From Corynebacterium cystitidis (GTDB taxonomy: Bacteria > Actinomycetota > Actinomycetes > Mycobacteriales > Mycobacteriaceae), in the NCBI RefSeq assembly GCF_900187295.1, contig NZ_LT906473.1, positions 1,426,001-1,490,000 of the forward strand: a stretch of DNA of 64,000 bases, written 5' to 3'. Of the stretch, positions 43,749 to 52,865 are shown in pieces. The position numbers were made by a program, and so were the translations under genes. The stretch's first letter is position 1. Each line of letters starts with the position of its first letter. The notes beneath the pieces are model-generated. The model was not told where the DNA came from, made no database searches, and saw only the letters and a list, made by a program, of their open reading frames with translations.

Positions 43749-45635
43749 TCACTCTTGAATCCTGTAGTAAACATTACCTTCCGGGAGCTTAATGTTAGGT
43801 ACCCAAATTGGATTAGATGCCCAACCAAGATTTCCTTCAATCCGGTAAAGCACAAGTACCGCCGTCGCGTTAATTGAGTCCGAAAGGGCTCTATCTTTCG
43901 GAGACAGCAAGCTGCCAGTGGCCTGACTAACCTTCCTACCTGTGCGAATCACCAGTGCAGATTGGTGACCGGGGTTCTTCTTTAAAAGGGTTAGTAATGC
44001 TGAAGTATAATTCTCGATAGGAAAATCGTCAGGATCAGTCTCGAAGTGGGAAAGAATCGAAACAAGGGTTTGAGAACTAACCCAGATGAAATTCTCACCC
44101 GCAGCTTCGAATCCTCGGAGAAGCTCATCCAACTGATCCATATTTGGTACAACGGGGTTCTCGGCAAAGTAATTCACGCCCCCGACAATTGGACGTATGA
44201 ATTCCCGATTCAAAACGGAACTTCGCGTCGGCTTAATCGAATCATCAAGTTGAACATTGATTGCGTCGAGTGTGACACCTTTATCTAACTGATTTTTGAT
44301 CGCTTCATTTCCACGGTGAACTTCATGGAAATTCTTCGCAATTCCCGCAGGCATGAAGATCCTCATGAACTCCAGACGCCTGTCGTAGCCGAACATTCTA
44401 GCGTGTTGCCATAATGTATCTGCCTGTGGTGTCTTCGTTTCACGAGAGTAGAAGACAGTTTGTAGCGCGGGAATCGTGAGCCCTCTTCCCAAGGAGTCGC
44501 CACCAACTACCACATTGCAACCAGCTTTCAGACCATCCTCAGCAATTGCAGCATTGTCCGAATTTACAATGGTAAAACCGACTTCATGGCGTTCCAAAAA
44601 TTCGAGGACTCGCACCGCTATCTCTTCATCACTCAATTCCGCATCGCTAGTTTTCTTCAAATCATCCCAAATCTGTGAAACGGATTTTCTAACTTCATCT
44701 GTGTCGAAGTTGGATAGCATAAAATCGATTTCGCGTTTTACATCAGCTTCTGCTTGAACATGATCTTCTTTGCGGCGACTTGGGTGCACCAGCATATTGC
44801 AAGCAAGTTCACCCTTAGCGAGTAGATATGCAGCGGTTACAATAAATGTCCGGACCGCATGAGTGAATTCTAGGGACTCAGCGCTTTCCGTACTCCCAAC
44901 TGCTCGAACGAAAGGATTCGGCAAACGATCAAAAAGTTGAGCACCCCCAATGTAGCCTTTACCAGGGCTAAAGGAGAGATAGTAATCCGGGCGCCACTCG
45001 TCAATCGCAGCTTGAAGCAAAATCGATTGTGGGGTGCCTGTTACCTGGAGATATATACATGCGGGAGATAGGTTCCTAATCTCAGTTAATTTTTCGTTTA
45101 CCGGAGTGATACCACCCTGGTTGACTTTCGCGTTGAGACTACCGGCATCAGCCTCGTCATCCACGATAAGCATCGGTTTGCCGTGGAGTGCATCTGTGGT
45201 GGAAAGTATCTCTTTCCACCGTTTTAGCACACTGACATTCTTGTTGAGCACGACTATATTCGGCTGGTTACGCTCTAAGAAATCCACCGAAGCTTTCGCG
45301 GTTACACGGAACCTCCGCTCGTCATCAGGCCCACACACCTGTGCAGCTGGAAAGGCAGTGAGAATTCGATCGAATGTCTGACTCACCAGTCGGGTATTGT
45401 CAGAAGTCAAAAAGAGAATCTGCTCGAACCCATTCTCGATCGCCTTACCAACTACCCCTAAAACGTGCGAAGTTTTTCCACTTTGGACATCACCGTACAT
45501 CAAGCATTGACGGTAGCTGACGAAGTCGAAGCTCTCGATGACTTCGCGTTCGAATCGTTCCGATGTCTGATTAATAGCGTCACGGTAACTTCCCTCCCCA
45601 TACTGAGACAAATACATGTCGTAGTGATTAAACAT
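43749..45635 (-). CDS. Z1-domain SF2 helicase/translocase of a CglI/NgoAVII-type R-M system (N subunit)
   Basis: A 628-residue ATPase close in size to C. glutamicum CglIIR and N.NgoAVII. The SF2 core has Walker A YGDVQSGKTSH (~47-57), DDEAD in LIVDDEADAG, VTGTPQS, and a motif VI-like QHARMFGYDRR following GGDSLGRGLTIP. A Z1 domain and a C-terminal partner-binding region follow. In this R-M class the helicase couples ATP hydrolysis to cleavage by the PLD nuclease. It is the last gene of a three-gene operon with a 15-bp gap to the nuclease. Confidence 0.88.
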   Translation of the reverse strand: MFNHYDMYLSQYGEGSYRDAINQTSERFEREVIESFDFVSYRQCLMYGDVQSGKTSHVLGVVGKAIENGFEQILFLTSDNTRLVSQTFDRILTAFPAAQVCGPDDERRFRVTAKASVDFLERNQPNIVVLNKNVSVLKRWKEILSTTDALHGKPMLIVDDEADAGSLNAKVNQGGITPVNEKLTEIRNLSPACIYLQVTGTPQSILLQAAIDEWRPDYYLSFSPGKGYIGGAQLFDRLPNPFVRAVGSTESAESLEFTHAVRTFIVTAAYLLAKGELACNMLVHPSRRKEDHVQAEADVKREIDFMLSNFDTDEVRKSVSQIWDDLKKTSDAELSDEEIAVRVLEFLERHEVGFTIVNSDNAAIAEDGLKAGCNVVVGGDSLGRGLTIPALQTVFYSRETKTPQADTLWQHARMFGYDRRLEFMRIFMPAGIAKNFHEVHRGNEAIKNQLDKGVTLDAINVQLDDSIKPTRSSVLNREFIRPIVGGVNYFAENPVVPNMDQLDELLRGFEAAGENFIWVSSQTLVSILSHFETDPDDFPIENYTSALLTLLKKNPGHQSALVIRTGRKVSQATGSLLSPKDRALSDSINATAVLVLYRIEGNLGWASNPIWVPNIKLPEGNVYYRIQE

Positions 45636-45650
45636 GACTCTTCCCTTGAA

Positions 45651-46700
45651 TTATTTGTTCGGATTACCGTCGGCCCTAAAATCGAGGATCCATCGATTTG
45701 TTTCTTCGAAATAGTACAGGCCTAGAGTGTCGCGTCCATACGAGCGAAGGATTTCATCAGTCACCATCTGCCCTGGCGCTAACAGTTCTTCAGACTCTAG
45801 CCATCCTTTAATATAGCTACCCAAAGTCGAGAGCGACTTTGCAGAGCGGAAGTTCTTTCGATTAGCGCCACTAATTTTGCATTCGAAGGAAAAACCATCA
45901 TGAGTCCACACTGTGAATACTTTTCCAGCGGCTGGATATCCCGGTTGAGAGGTTATGTCCTTCGCAACAATGATTTCGACTTCGTACCACGGACGTGGAA
46001 GCTCACGTCCAGTCTTCTTATTCACACGCCCCTTACCGAAAAACACATTTAGGTTGCTTTTCGTCTCTGTTTTCAAAGGCAACTCAAACTGATATGTTGG
46101 CTGCACATCACTAATTAGTTCCGGTGGTGGGGCTTGGCCAGTAGGCGTTGCATCATCCATCCCCTCGAGAGGCGATGGTGATTGTTTGAGGGAAAAGGAA
46201 GCTACCTCATCGAGATTGGTACCGAGCGGGAAGATCCGCTCCTTAAGGTACGCGACAAGTTCCTCGAGATCATCATCGATAACAATGCCGGTCTCGAAGA
46301 CTTGGCGACCTTCATCCGATATCGCACTTAGGTTGCCACTTCCAATATAGGCAGATCTCACTTTTCCGCCGGACCAGAACACGTAGACTTTTCCGTGATA
46401 ACGGATACTCTCGGTTATTAGAACTTGACCGGTCCCCCTCTGCTTAAGTTCGCTATGGAGATCCCGAACTGCCTTAAGTTGCGGACGAGTAAAACCATCC
46501 AGGTACTGCATACCGATAAGAAGCTTCAGAGAGACAGTTGGATTCCTACGCAGATACTCTCTCAGCCTTGCAATCGAAGCAGTATCGATGTACCCAACGG
46601 CGATTTCGATTTTTTCAGATTTGTCTGCTTCATTCCAAAAAACTTTTCGGAACGTTCGATTTTTGTCCTTGGGATGGCTCGAATCGAAAACTAAAGTCAT
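45651..46700 (-). CDS. PLD-family restriction endonuclease with B3-like DNA-binding domain (R subunit, CglI/NgoAVII-type)
   Basis: A 349-residue nuclease. The N-terminal phospholipase-D domain has the HxK motif RYHGKVYVFWSGG with downstream YIGSGNLS (~98-125), one active site per chain as in R.NgoAVII and BfiI-like enzymes, which dimerise. A Pro-rich linker (~185-200) leads to a C-terminal B3-like domain (~205-349, with RPWYEVEIIVAKD and FSFECKISGANRKNF) that reads the DNA site. The described CglI/NgoAVII site is GCSGC/GCCGC-like; the exact specificity here is inferred. It is 2 bp downstream of the methyltransferase. Confidence 0.87.
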   Translation of the reverse strand: MTLVFDSSHPKDKNRTFRKVFWNEADKSEKIEIAVGYIDTASIARLREYLRRNPTVSLKLLIGMQYLDGFTRPQLKAVRDLHSELKQRGTGQVLITESIRYHGKVYVFWSGGKVRSAYIGSGNLSAISDEGRQVFETGIVIDDDLEELVAYLKERIFPLGTNLDEVASFSLKQSPSPLEGMDDATPTGQAPPPELISDVQPTYQFELPLKTETKSNLNVFFGKGRVNKKTGRELPRPWYEVEIIVAKDITSQPGYPAAGKVFTVWTHDGFSFECKISGANRKNFRSAKSLSTLGSYIKGWLESEELLAPGQMVTDEILRSYGRDTLGLYYFEETNRWILDFRADGNPNK

Positions 46701-46702
46701 CG

Positions 46703-47794
46703 TTAGTTCACCTCAGCTTCAGCTTCTTTGAGTCGCTGTTCAATCGACATGGATCGTAACCTTGCGATTTCCTCTGTAAGGTCTTGACGTTCATACTCTC
46801 CGGTAAACACCGTCATTAACCGATTTGCAAGTGCTCTTACACCTTGAGGCGGAACAGCATTACCAATTTGGCGACGTACCTCAGTCGTCGATCCCACAAA
46901 TTCAAAAGAATCGGGGAATGACTGCAGTCTGGCGCGCTCCCGATTGGTGAGAGCGCGATTCTCCGGATAGTGGTAGCCCCATGTACCACCGCCACCAGCG
47001 GCGATGATAGTCTTCGCGGGTTCATTGCGGTCGATCCGTCGATATACGTGGCTAATCATTCCTTTAACGTAGTAAGGACTGTCCTTAGGGATATCAGTAA
47101 AATTACCACCTTCCGGAATCAAACTGATGATTTTTTTCGTCCGGTCTAGCTGCCTCAAGTGCTCATTGTTAAATTTGACCTTTTCAACTCCCTCCAACGC
47201 CTGCCCCGCTGTGAAATAGGGTTTATCCGCCCGTGGGCCATGAGTAGGTGCAGGATGCTTAAAATTGAAACCGGTGTCGACGCGAACGCCTACAATCAGT
47301 ACTCGTTCCCTAAATTGCGGAACTCCATACTCCGCAAAGTTGTAGAGCATTGGCTTGACCAAGTAGCCTGGCTCCGTCGACTCAAGATCTTCAATGATCG
47401 TCCTAATAGCTTTGCGTTTGTTAGCCGTAAGCAGACCTTTAACGTTTTCAGCGACAAATACTTTCGGCCGTTTGGCTGCCACGAACTCTTGAAAATTCTT
47501 ATAAAGACCGCCCCTTTCCCCATCAAGACCTGGACGCTTCCAAATAATTGAAAAATCCTGACAGGGGAAACCACCGGTCACAACATCGGCATCCGGAATT
47601 GATTCATCTTCGAATGGATCGATCTCGGTAATGTCGCCGTAAACAATATGATCACCGAGATTCTTTTTGTACGTCTCTACCGCCAACTCCTGGAAGTCAT
47701 TCGCCCAAACTGTTTCAAAACCTTCCATCTCAAAGCCAAGGTCAAGCCCACCACACCCTGTAAAAGTCGAGACAACCGTTGGAGACTTAGTCAT
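46703..47794 (-). CDS. DNA (cytosine-5-)-methyltransferase of the CglI/NgoAVII-type system
   Basis: A 363-residue C5 methyltransferase, the length of C. glutamicum CglIM. Motif I is TFTGCGGLDLGFEMEGF (~10-26), the catalytic Cys is in GGFPCQDFS (~74-82), motif VI is VAENVKG, motif VIII is QFRERVLIVGV, and motif X is RRQIGNAVPPQGVRALA. The C-terminal tail is Glu/Arg-rich. It leads the M-R-N operon, the same order as cglIM-cglIR-cglIIR. Its promoter carries the same SOS-like element as the other R-M system. Confidence 0.92.
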   Translation of the reverse strand: MTKSPTVVSTFTGCGGLDLGFEMEGFETVWANDFQELAVETYKKNLGDHIVYGDITEIDPFEDESIPDADVVTGGFPCQDFSIIWKRPGLDGERGGLYKNFQEFVAAKRPKVFVAENVKGLLTANKRKAIRTIIEDLESTEPGYLVKPMLYNFAEYGVPQFRERVLIVGVRVDTGFNFKHPAPTHGPRADKPYFTAGQALEGVEKVKFNNEHLRQLDRTKKIISLIPEGGNFTDIPKDSPYYVKGMISHVYRRIDRNEPAKTIIAAGGGGTWGYHYPENRALTNRERARLQSFPDSFEFVGSTTEVRRQIGNAVPPQGVRALANRLMTVFTGEYERQDLTEEIARLRSMSIEQRLKEAEAEVN

Positions 47795-47873
47795 CCAGCA
47801 TCATTCCTTAACCTTTTCTTTTGAGGCTTACGCTTATGTGATTCAATATAACGCTCGAGTCGACACGACAATT

Positions 47874-47898
47874 CCATTATAGAACAAATGTTCTAAAT
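47874..47898 (-). promoter_or_regulatory. SOS-box-like palindrome fused to a -10 element (CglI-type methyltransferase promoter)
   Basis: On the operon strand GAACATTTGTTC is directly followed by TATAATGG (forward 47876-47893). It is the partner of the element at 40510-40534, and the spacing to the start codon (~75 bases) is also alike. The leader sequences beyond TATAATGG are unrelated. Confidence 0.75.
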
Positions 47899-48030
47899 TG
47901 GTATTCGGTAAAAGAATCAATATCCACGAACACTGTTTACAAAGATACCTGTATCGTTACACGTCTCTTTCACCGCCGCAGCATTGAGAGATAATAGTGC
48001 CATCGAGAGTGGCTCTCCCCTTACGCCAAA

Positions 48031-48052
48031 GCCCGAGCCAAAGCGCTCGGGC
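48031..48052 (-). terminator. Hairpin downstream of the histidine phosphatase gene
   Basis: GCCCGAGC (48031-48038) and GCTCGGGC (48045-48052) form an 8-bp GC stem. On the minus strand TTTGG follows. It lies in the 221-bp gap 47899-48119, where nothing else is recognised. Confidence 0.5.
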
Positions 48053-48119
48053 CGGGTACGAGACCAACCTCTCGTCGTCAAGCGGCGCGCGAAAGACCAC
48101 GACGCCGCAAAATGTAGGG

Positions 48120-48695
48120 CTAGAACCCGGTGTAGTTGTACATCTCTAGCCGCATGCCGGATTCCTGCACGTCCAGCACGGACACGCCGGCGTGGCGGGG
48201 ATTAACCATCTTGGAAAGGTCCAGGCCCAGGCCCCGGGCCAGGTAGCGGCGGATCACCCCGCCGTGGGCCACAACACACGCCATCTCAATATCGTTGGCG
48301 CGGGCATGCGTCATCACCTCAAAAATGGCCTGGTTCACGCGGAAGAAAAAGGCATCCATGCGCTCTCCACCCGGCGGATTGAACTCGCCCAAACTCCACC
48401 CCTCGTACTCCTTGGGGTCAAGGTCCGCAATCAACTGGCCTTCCCACTCGCCAAGATCAAATTCGTTCAGGCGTGGGTCAACCTTGTCAATATGCAGGTG
48501 AGCTGCCTCCGCGGTTTGGATCGTGCGCTGAAGACCAGAGGTAACCACCCACTGCGGGGCCAGGTGCGCAATGATCGGGCGCAAGCGCTCAGCCTGGGCG
48601 CGGCCTTCCTCGTTGATGGGCACGTCAGTCTGTCCCTGCATCCGGCGCTCAATATTCCAGTCCGTGACGGCGTGGCGGATCAGCATCAATTTCAT
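48120..48695 (-). CDS. Histidine phosphatase family protein
   Basis: A 191-residue phosphoglycerate-mutase-like phosphatase. The catalytic RHG motif appears as LIRHAVTDWN (~4-13, RHA instead of RHG), with LQRTIQTAEAA, GEWEG and the second catalytic His in VVAHGGVIRRYLA (~147-159). The substrate is unknown. The start MKLMLIRH was chosen because the fold begins there. It follows the MFS gene by 10 bp and is probably co-transcribed. Confidence 0.85.
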   Translation of the reverse strand: MKLMLIRHAVTDWNIERRMQGQTDVPINEEGRAQAERLRPIIAHLAPQWVVTSGLQRTIQTAEAAHLHIDKVDPRLNEFDLGEWEGQLIADLDPKEYEGWSLGEFNPPGGERMDAFFFRVNQAIFEVMTHARANDIEMACVVAHGGVIRRYLARGLGLDLSKMVNPRHAGVSVLDVQESGMRLEMYNYTGF

Positions 48696-48705
48696 AGCCA
48701 ACACA

Positions 48706-50061
48706 TTAGCCCTTGAACTGGCTGACCGCGACGAGACCAACCAGCAGCACGATGAACGGCACAAACATCGACACGCCCATACCAAAACCAACACCATAGA
48801 CCACCGTCATCTGCATCACCGCACCCATTGCAGACTGGCCGATCACTGCACCCACCTGCCTAGAGGTGTTATACACGCCAGAGCCTGCGCCCATCACATC
48901 AGCAGGCAAATCGCGCATAGCAATCGCAGAATTCGGTGACCAACACAGGCCGTTAGCAACACCCAGCAGGCTGATGGGAATCAGCATCCACCACGGGCTG
49001 GCACCCAAAATCATAAACACACCAAACAGCGCCATCGCTGCAATCATGGTGACAAAACCAATCTGGGACACGCGCCCCGGAGCCATCCGGTCCGTAAGCC
49101 TTCCAGCAAGTGGCGCAAAGGCCACGCTCAAAATACCCATCGGAATCAGAATCAAACCCGCAGTAGTGCCGTCCATCCCTTTGCCCACCTGCAGGTACTG
49201 CATCAGGGGAAGCTGCACCGTGTACACCGCCACCCCCAAGGTAAATACGGCGATGATGCCACGAGAGAAGTTGTGCACACTAAACAGTTTCAGCGGGATC
49301 AGGGCACGCGAACCGCGCCCGGCCTGGCGTTTAATCAGGGCAATAAACGCGAGCGTGCCGACGATCAACACCACCCACACCGGCCAACCCCAGTTCCACT
49401 CGGGGCCCTGCTGGAACGCCACCGTCACACCGGCGACAGCTACCAAAGAGATCAACGCGGACCACAAATCAATCACAGCGGTAGTCCGCGGCAGGCGCGG
49501 CACAAAGATCGCCACGGTAGCAATAGAAAGCACACCGAGCGGGATGTAGACAGCGAACACCCAACGCCAACCGCCGGCGTCGACAAGCACTCCCCCAAGC
49601 ACCGGCCCAAACAAACCGGCTGAACCAGCCACCGCAGACCAATACCCCAGCGCGGTGCCGCGGCTTTCCCTCGGGAAGATACGGTTGATCACCGCCAGCG
49701 GCTGCGGATTCAAAATCGCCCCGCCAAAGTCCTGGATGGCGCGCAGAGCGATGAGCACCTCGATGGTGGGTGCGAAAGCACACGCCCCGGCGGCCGCAAC
49801 GAAGATAACCATACCGATGATGTACATGCGGCGCTGGCCGAAACGGTCGCCAAGCCTGCCGGTGACAAGCAGCGGTACAGCAAAGGTGAGCAAGTAGGCG
49901 GCTACTACCCAGATCATGTGGTTGGTGGAAGCCCCCAGCTCCTCGGCGATGGCAGGCAAGGCCACTGCCACCATGGACTGGTCAATCAGGGTAAGAAAAA
50001 GCCCCACGCACAACGCCGCTAAAGCGCGGTAAGCGGCGCGCTGATCGGTCAGGGTAGTCAT
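48706..50061 (-). CDS. MFS transporter, DHA2/EmrB-like drug exporter
   Basis: A 451-residue MFS protein starting MTTLTDQRAAYRALAALCVGLFLTLIDQSMVAVALP, a DHA2 (EmrB/QacA) signature. It has motif A GRLGDRFGQRRMY (~69-81), an antiporter-type motif C SAVAGSAGLFGPVLGG, and 12-14 spans. Substrates are likely hydrophobic compounds but cannot be named. It follows a second MFS gene by 30 bp on the same strand. Confidence 0.86.
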   Translation of the reverse strand: MTTLTDQRAAYRALAALCVGLFLTLIDQSMVAVALPAIAEELGASTNHMIWVVAAYLLTFAVPLLVTGRLGDRFGQRRMYIIGMVIFVAAAGACAFAPTIEVLIALRAIQDFGGAILNPQPLAVINRIFPRESRGTALGYWSAVAGSAGLFGPVLGGVLVDAGGWRWVFAVYIPLGVLSIATVAIFVPRLPRTTAVIDLWSALISLVAVAGVTVAFQQGPEWNWGWPVWVVLIVGTLAFIALIKRQAGRGSRALIPLKLFSVHNFSRGIIAVFTLGVAVYTVQLPLMQYLQVGKGMDGTTAGLILIPMGILSVAFAPLAGRLTDRMAPGRVSQIGFVTMIAAMALFGVFMILGASPWWMLIPISLLGVANGLCWSPNSAIAMRDLPADVMGAGSGVYNTSRQVGAVIGQSAMGAVMQMTVVYGVGFGMGVSMFVPFIVLLVGLVAVSQFKG

Positions 50062-50091
50062 AGAGTCCTCGGAAATCTCGCTTGGATAATC

Positions 50092-51321
50092 TCACTTGTC
50101 GCCACGTTTAACCAGGCGCTTGCGTTCACGCCCGGCATCGGGCAATGTTTCGCGCCCAAACAGCCACACAATCGCAGCCACGATAGCAAGTACGCCGCAC
50201 ACGCCGAAGGCCACAGTGAAGCCGAAACGTTCAGCCAGCGCGCCGATAATTATCGGCCCAGCAATCTGTCCAGCATCCATACTCATTTGGAAGGTCGACA
50301 ACACCTTGCCACCGGAACGCTGGTTGCCAATCACGTCGGCAAGCACTGCCTGCTGGCCAGGATTTAACAGCCCAGACCCCATTCCTGCCAATGCCGAGAC
50401 AATCAGCAGCGGCCAGAACGCGTCAGCAAAACCCATGCCCCCGGTAAAAATCGCCGACATCACAAGACCAGCCAGAATCATAGGTTTGCGCCCGATTGTG
50501 TCTGCTAACCTGCCGGAAAACTGCAAGGCAAGCGCGTTACCTGCAGCAAAAGCTGCCATTGCCAACCCGGCTGCGGCACCGCCATGTTCAAACACAACAG
50601 CGGCGAACAGTGGCAGGACTGCCACGCGCACGCCCATATTGATCCAACCTTGAGCAAAATTAGACACAAGCACCGAGCGATACGCCGAATCCTGCATGGC
50701 CTCCTTGAGTTCCATCGGCGGCAACGTGGTGGTTTTCTCGTCGTGGTCACTGCGTGGCATAGCCTTCCACACCACAAACGCAGCCAACCCCACGCCCACG
50801 CCATAGATGACAAACGGCCAGCGCATCCCTAGAAATGACATAGCCGCGCCCGCCACCGGGCCGACGATATTGCCCAGCAGGAAGGCGGTGCCGTACACCG
50901 ATGAGGCCCTTCCCCGAATCGCGGGTGGCGCTACCTTGACAATCATGCCCATCGCCGAAATAGAAAACATCGTGGAGCCGATTCCCGCAATCGTGCGCAG
51001 CACCAAAATCTGCCAATAAGCTTGCGTCACCGCGACTAAACCGGTGGTCACGGCAACCACGACCAATCCAGTCAGGTACACCTTGCGAGAGCCGAGCTTA
51101 TCGACGAGCCGCCCCGCCCATGGAGCACCTACAAGGCGGGCTGCTGAGAACACAGACACCACCGCCCCGGCCGCAGCCATGGAGACACCGAAACTTACCG
51201 CGAACTGCGGAATAATTGGGGCGATCAGCCCGTACCCCAGCGCGATCAAAAACGCAGCGGAGACCAGTACCCAAATCTCTACCGGAATCTTCACGGGGTT
51301 GGAAGCAGAATTGTCAGTCAT
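50092..51321 (-). CDS. MFS transporter
   Basis: A 409-residue 12-span MFS protein from the start MTDNSASNPVK. Motif A appears as GRLVDKLGSRKVYLTG (~67-82) and its second-half copy as GRLADTIGRKPMILAG. It resembles DHA1-type multidrug or sugar exporters. A longer TTG-started version extends 11 codons upstream, into the intergenic DNA shared with a divergent unknown gene; the ATG is preferred. Confidence 0.85.
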   Translation of the reverse strand: MTDNSASNPVKIPVEIWVLVSAAFLIALGYGLIAPIIPQFAVSFGVSMAAAGAVVSVFSAARLVGAPWAGRLVDKLGSRKVYLTGLVVVAVTTGLVAVTQAYWQILVLRTIAGIGSTMFSISAMGMIVKVAPPAIRGRASSVYGTAFLLGNIVGPVAGAAMSFLGMRWPFVIYGVGVGLAAFVVWKAMPRSDHDEKTTTLPPMELKEAMQDSAYRSVLVSNFAQGWINMGVRVAVLPLFAAVVFEHGGAAAGLAMAAFAAGNALALQFSGRLADTIGRKPMILAGLVMSAIFTGGMGFADAFWPLLIVSALAGMGSGLLNPGQQAVLADVIGNQRSGGKVLSTFQMSMDAGQIAGPIIIGALAERFGFTVAFGVCGVLAIVAAIVWLFGRETLPDAGRERKRLVKRGDK

Positions 51322-51386
51322 GTTGACACTCAGCCTAGCCCCTTTCCAAAACAAAGTGACTATTCAACAAACTCAACCCACTTTTC

Positions 51387-51398
51387 GAACATTCGTTC
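51387..51398. promoter_or_regulatory. SOS-box-like palindrome upstream of an unknown gene
   Basis: GAACATTCGTTC is set in TCGAACATTCGTTCTA, which matches the C. glutamicum LexA-box consensus at all but two specified positions. It is the third GAACnnnnGTTC site of this class in the window and, as at the R-M promoters, is directly followed by TAT. It lies between a divergent MFS gene and the gene at 51415. Confidence 0.55.
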
Positions 51399-51414
51399 TA
51401 TTTGTGGCGGAGTC

Positions 51415-51936
51415 ATGTCGCACCCACGTTCTACGGTGACAAACATGAACAAGAACAATGCGCCCTACAACGCACCCCACATTCCACTACCTGCAATCAA
51501 CGATCTGCGCCAGAAACACGCCCCTATCCTCGAGGCTGCAGCGAGCATGATTCGCCACCCTCGCAGCCTGGCACGACCTGTTCCCTCTTGGCGGCCACCG
51601 ATAGTAAAATTACCGAGGCACCACGGCACTCCCAAACTCACCCTGGCAATCAGCCGGCACCGTGTAGGCCCCCGCGCAGCAGCACGCATCCAGGGATACG
51701 GAGAAACCCGCCGCCCCGCCTACCTTGTCAGCGTGCGGGTGACAGACCCGACCGGAGCAAACGTTGATCATACAGCGGCCGAAGCATGGATTCGTGCGCT
51801 GCTGCCAGACAACGTTGATGGCAAAGTACACGAAGTCGACGCCCACAAGGCGGTTACCTACGTGTGGATCGTGGACGGCACGTTTACCCTGCTGGAATCG
51901 CCCGCCTCACTTTTCGAGGGGATGGCGGCTGCCTAA
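51415..51936 (+). CDS. Unrecognised protein, possibly SOS-regulated
   Basis: A 173-residue protein with no recognised domain. The first ~60 residues are Pro/His/Arg-rich and probably disordered. The rest looks like an alpha/beta domain (PAYLVSVRVTD, AAEAWIRALLP, KAVTYVWIVDGTFTLLES). The first ATG is used, with GGCGGAG just upstream; an ATG ten codons on is possible. A LexA-like box 17 bases before the start suggests DNA-damage induction. It converges on the acidic-protein gene with a 12-bp gap. Confidence 0.6.
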   Translation: MSHPRSTVTNMNKNNAPYNAPHIPLPAINDLRQKHAPILEAAASMIRHPRSLARPVPSWRPPIVKLPRHHGTPKLTLAISRHRVGPRAAARIQGYGETRRPAYLVSVRVTDPTGANVDHTAAEAWIRALLPDNVDGKVHEVDAHKAVTYVWIVDGTFTLLESPASLFEGMAAA

Positions 51937-51948
51937 AAGAGCGAGAGG

Positions 51949-52746
51949 CTACTCTTCGTCGTCAAGCTCATCGTCGTCGAACTCGTCGTATTCGTAATCG
52001 TCATCGTCGTCAGCGCCGAAGATGTCATAGACCAGTGGTTCGTCAAACTCTTCGTCGCTGACGGGAAGCAGTTGCCCCTCCCAGTCCTCTGCATGATCAG
52101 CGGCCAGGGACAACACGTCAAACAGTCGGTCAAAGTCGGTGAAGGTTCCAAGGTCCAGGATTTCACCGTCAAGATCGGCTTCAAGCACCAAACCATTAAA
52201 CAGGCGCTCACGATCTTCCTCTGTGAGTTCGGCATCGCCGTCAGATTCCCACAGCTCGTCGATCGCCTGATCAATCATGTCTTCGTAACCATTGCCCAAA
52301 GCGATGAACTCCACCGCTGCACTGGGCACACCCTCGATCACCTCGACCATGACCTGGAGCTCAGAGTTCTCGCCTACTTCAGCACGCACCAAGTGCGCAT
52401 TCATCGCATCCTGGTAAAATTCCAGATCCGCGATGCGCTCATCTGTACTTTCAAGTAAATCACGCAACACTGTGACAACCTGATCGGTCGCGATATGCTC
52501 AGCCACGGTTCCAACCGCAGCATCCACAGAGAACACAACCGACACCAAAACAGCCTCAAAGTCTTCATCATCTTCGTCGACATCTGCCGCAGCGATGTAG
52601 ACATTGGCAGCCGGAAGGTGCGGATCAATCTCTACGAACTGGATCTCAACCTCAGCGGTGATCGGCACGAACATGGTGTCGTCGTGCACACGTGACTCCA
52701 CGCCCTCATTATCCAGCGCGGCGGCAATATCCTCGAAAAAGCTCAT
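51949..52746 (-). CDS. Acidic protein of unknown function (YbjN-like fold possible)
   Basis: A 265-residue, strongly acidic protein. It may comprise two related alpha/beta halves: DTMFVPITAEVEIQFVEIDP and SELQVMVEVIEGVPSAAVEF both look like strand pairs after a helix. It ends in a tail almost wholly of Asp, Glu and Tyr (FGADDDDDYEYDEFDDDELD). There is no signal peptide or membrane span. The start MSFFEDIAAAL was chosen, with GGGAAGGAA upstream. No function can be assigned. Confidence 0.65.
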   Translation of the reverse strand: MSFFEDIAAALDNEGVESRVHDDTMFVPITAEVEIQFVEIDPHLPAANVYIAAADVDEDDEDFEAVLVSVVFSVDAAVGTVAEHIATDQVVTVLRDLLESTDERIADLEFYQDAMNAHLVRAEVGENSELQVMVEVIEGVPSAAVEFIALGNGYEDMIDQAIDELWESDGDAELTEEDRERLFNGLVLEADLDGEILDLGTFTDFDRLFDVLSLAADHAEDWEGQLLPVSDEEFDEPLVYDIFGADDDDDYEYDEFDDDELDDEE

Positions 52747-52865
52747 GGCGATGTATTTCCTTCCCAGGTGAAAGCCACTACTCACAGCGGTGGTGACCGG
52801 CCCCTAGCCTAGCCACTTTGTGCCGTTCGTGCCGGAGATTACCCCGGCTCGTGCAAGATAAATTC

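Noticed and set aside
48192..48716. 174-codon plus-strand frame
   Set aside because: Antisense of the histidine phosphatase, whose RHx and AHGG motifs define the coding strand.
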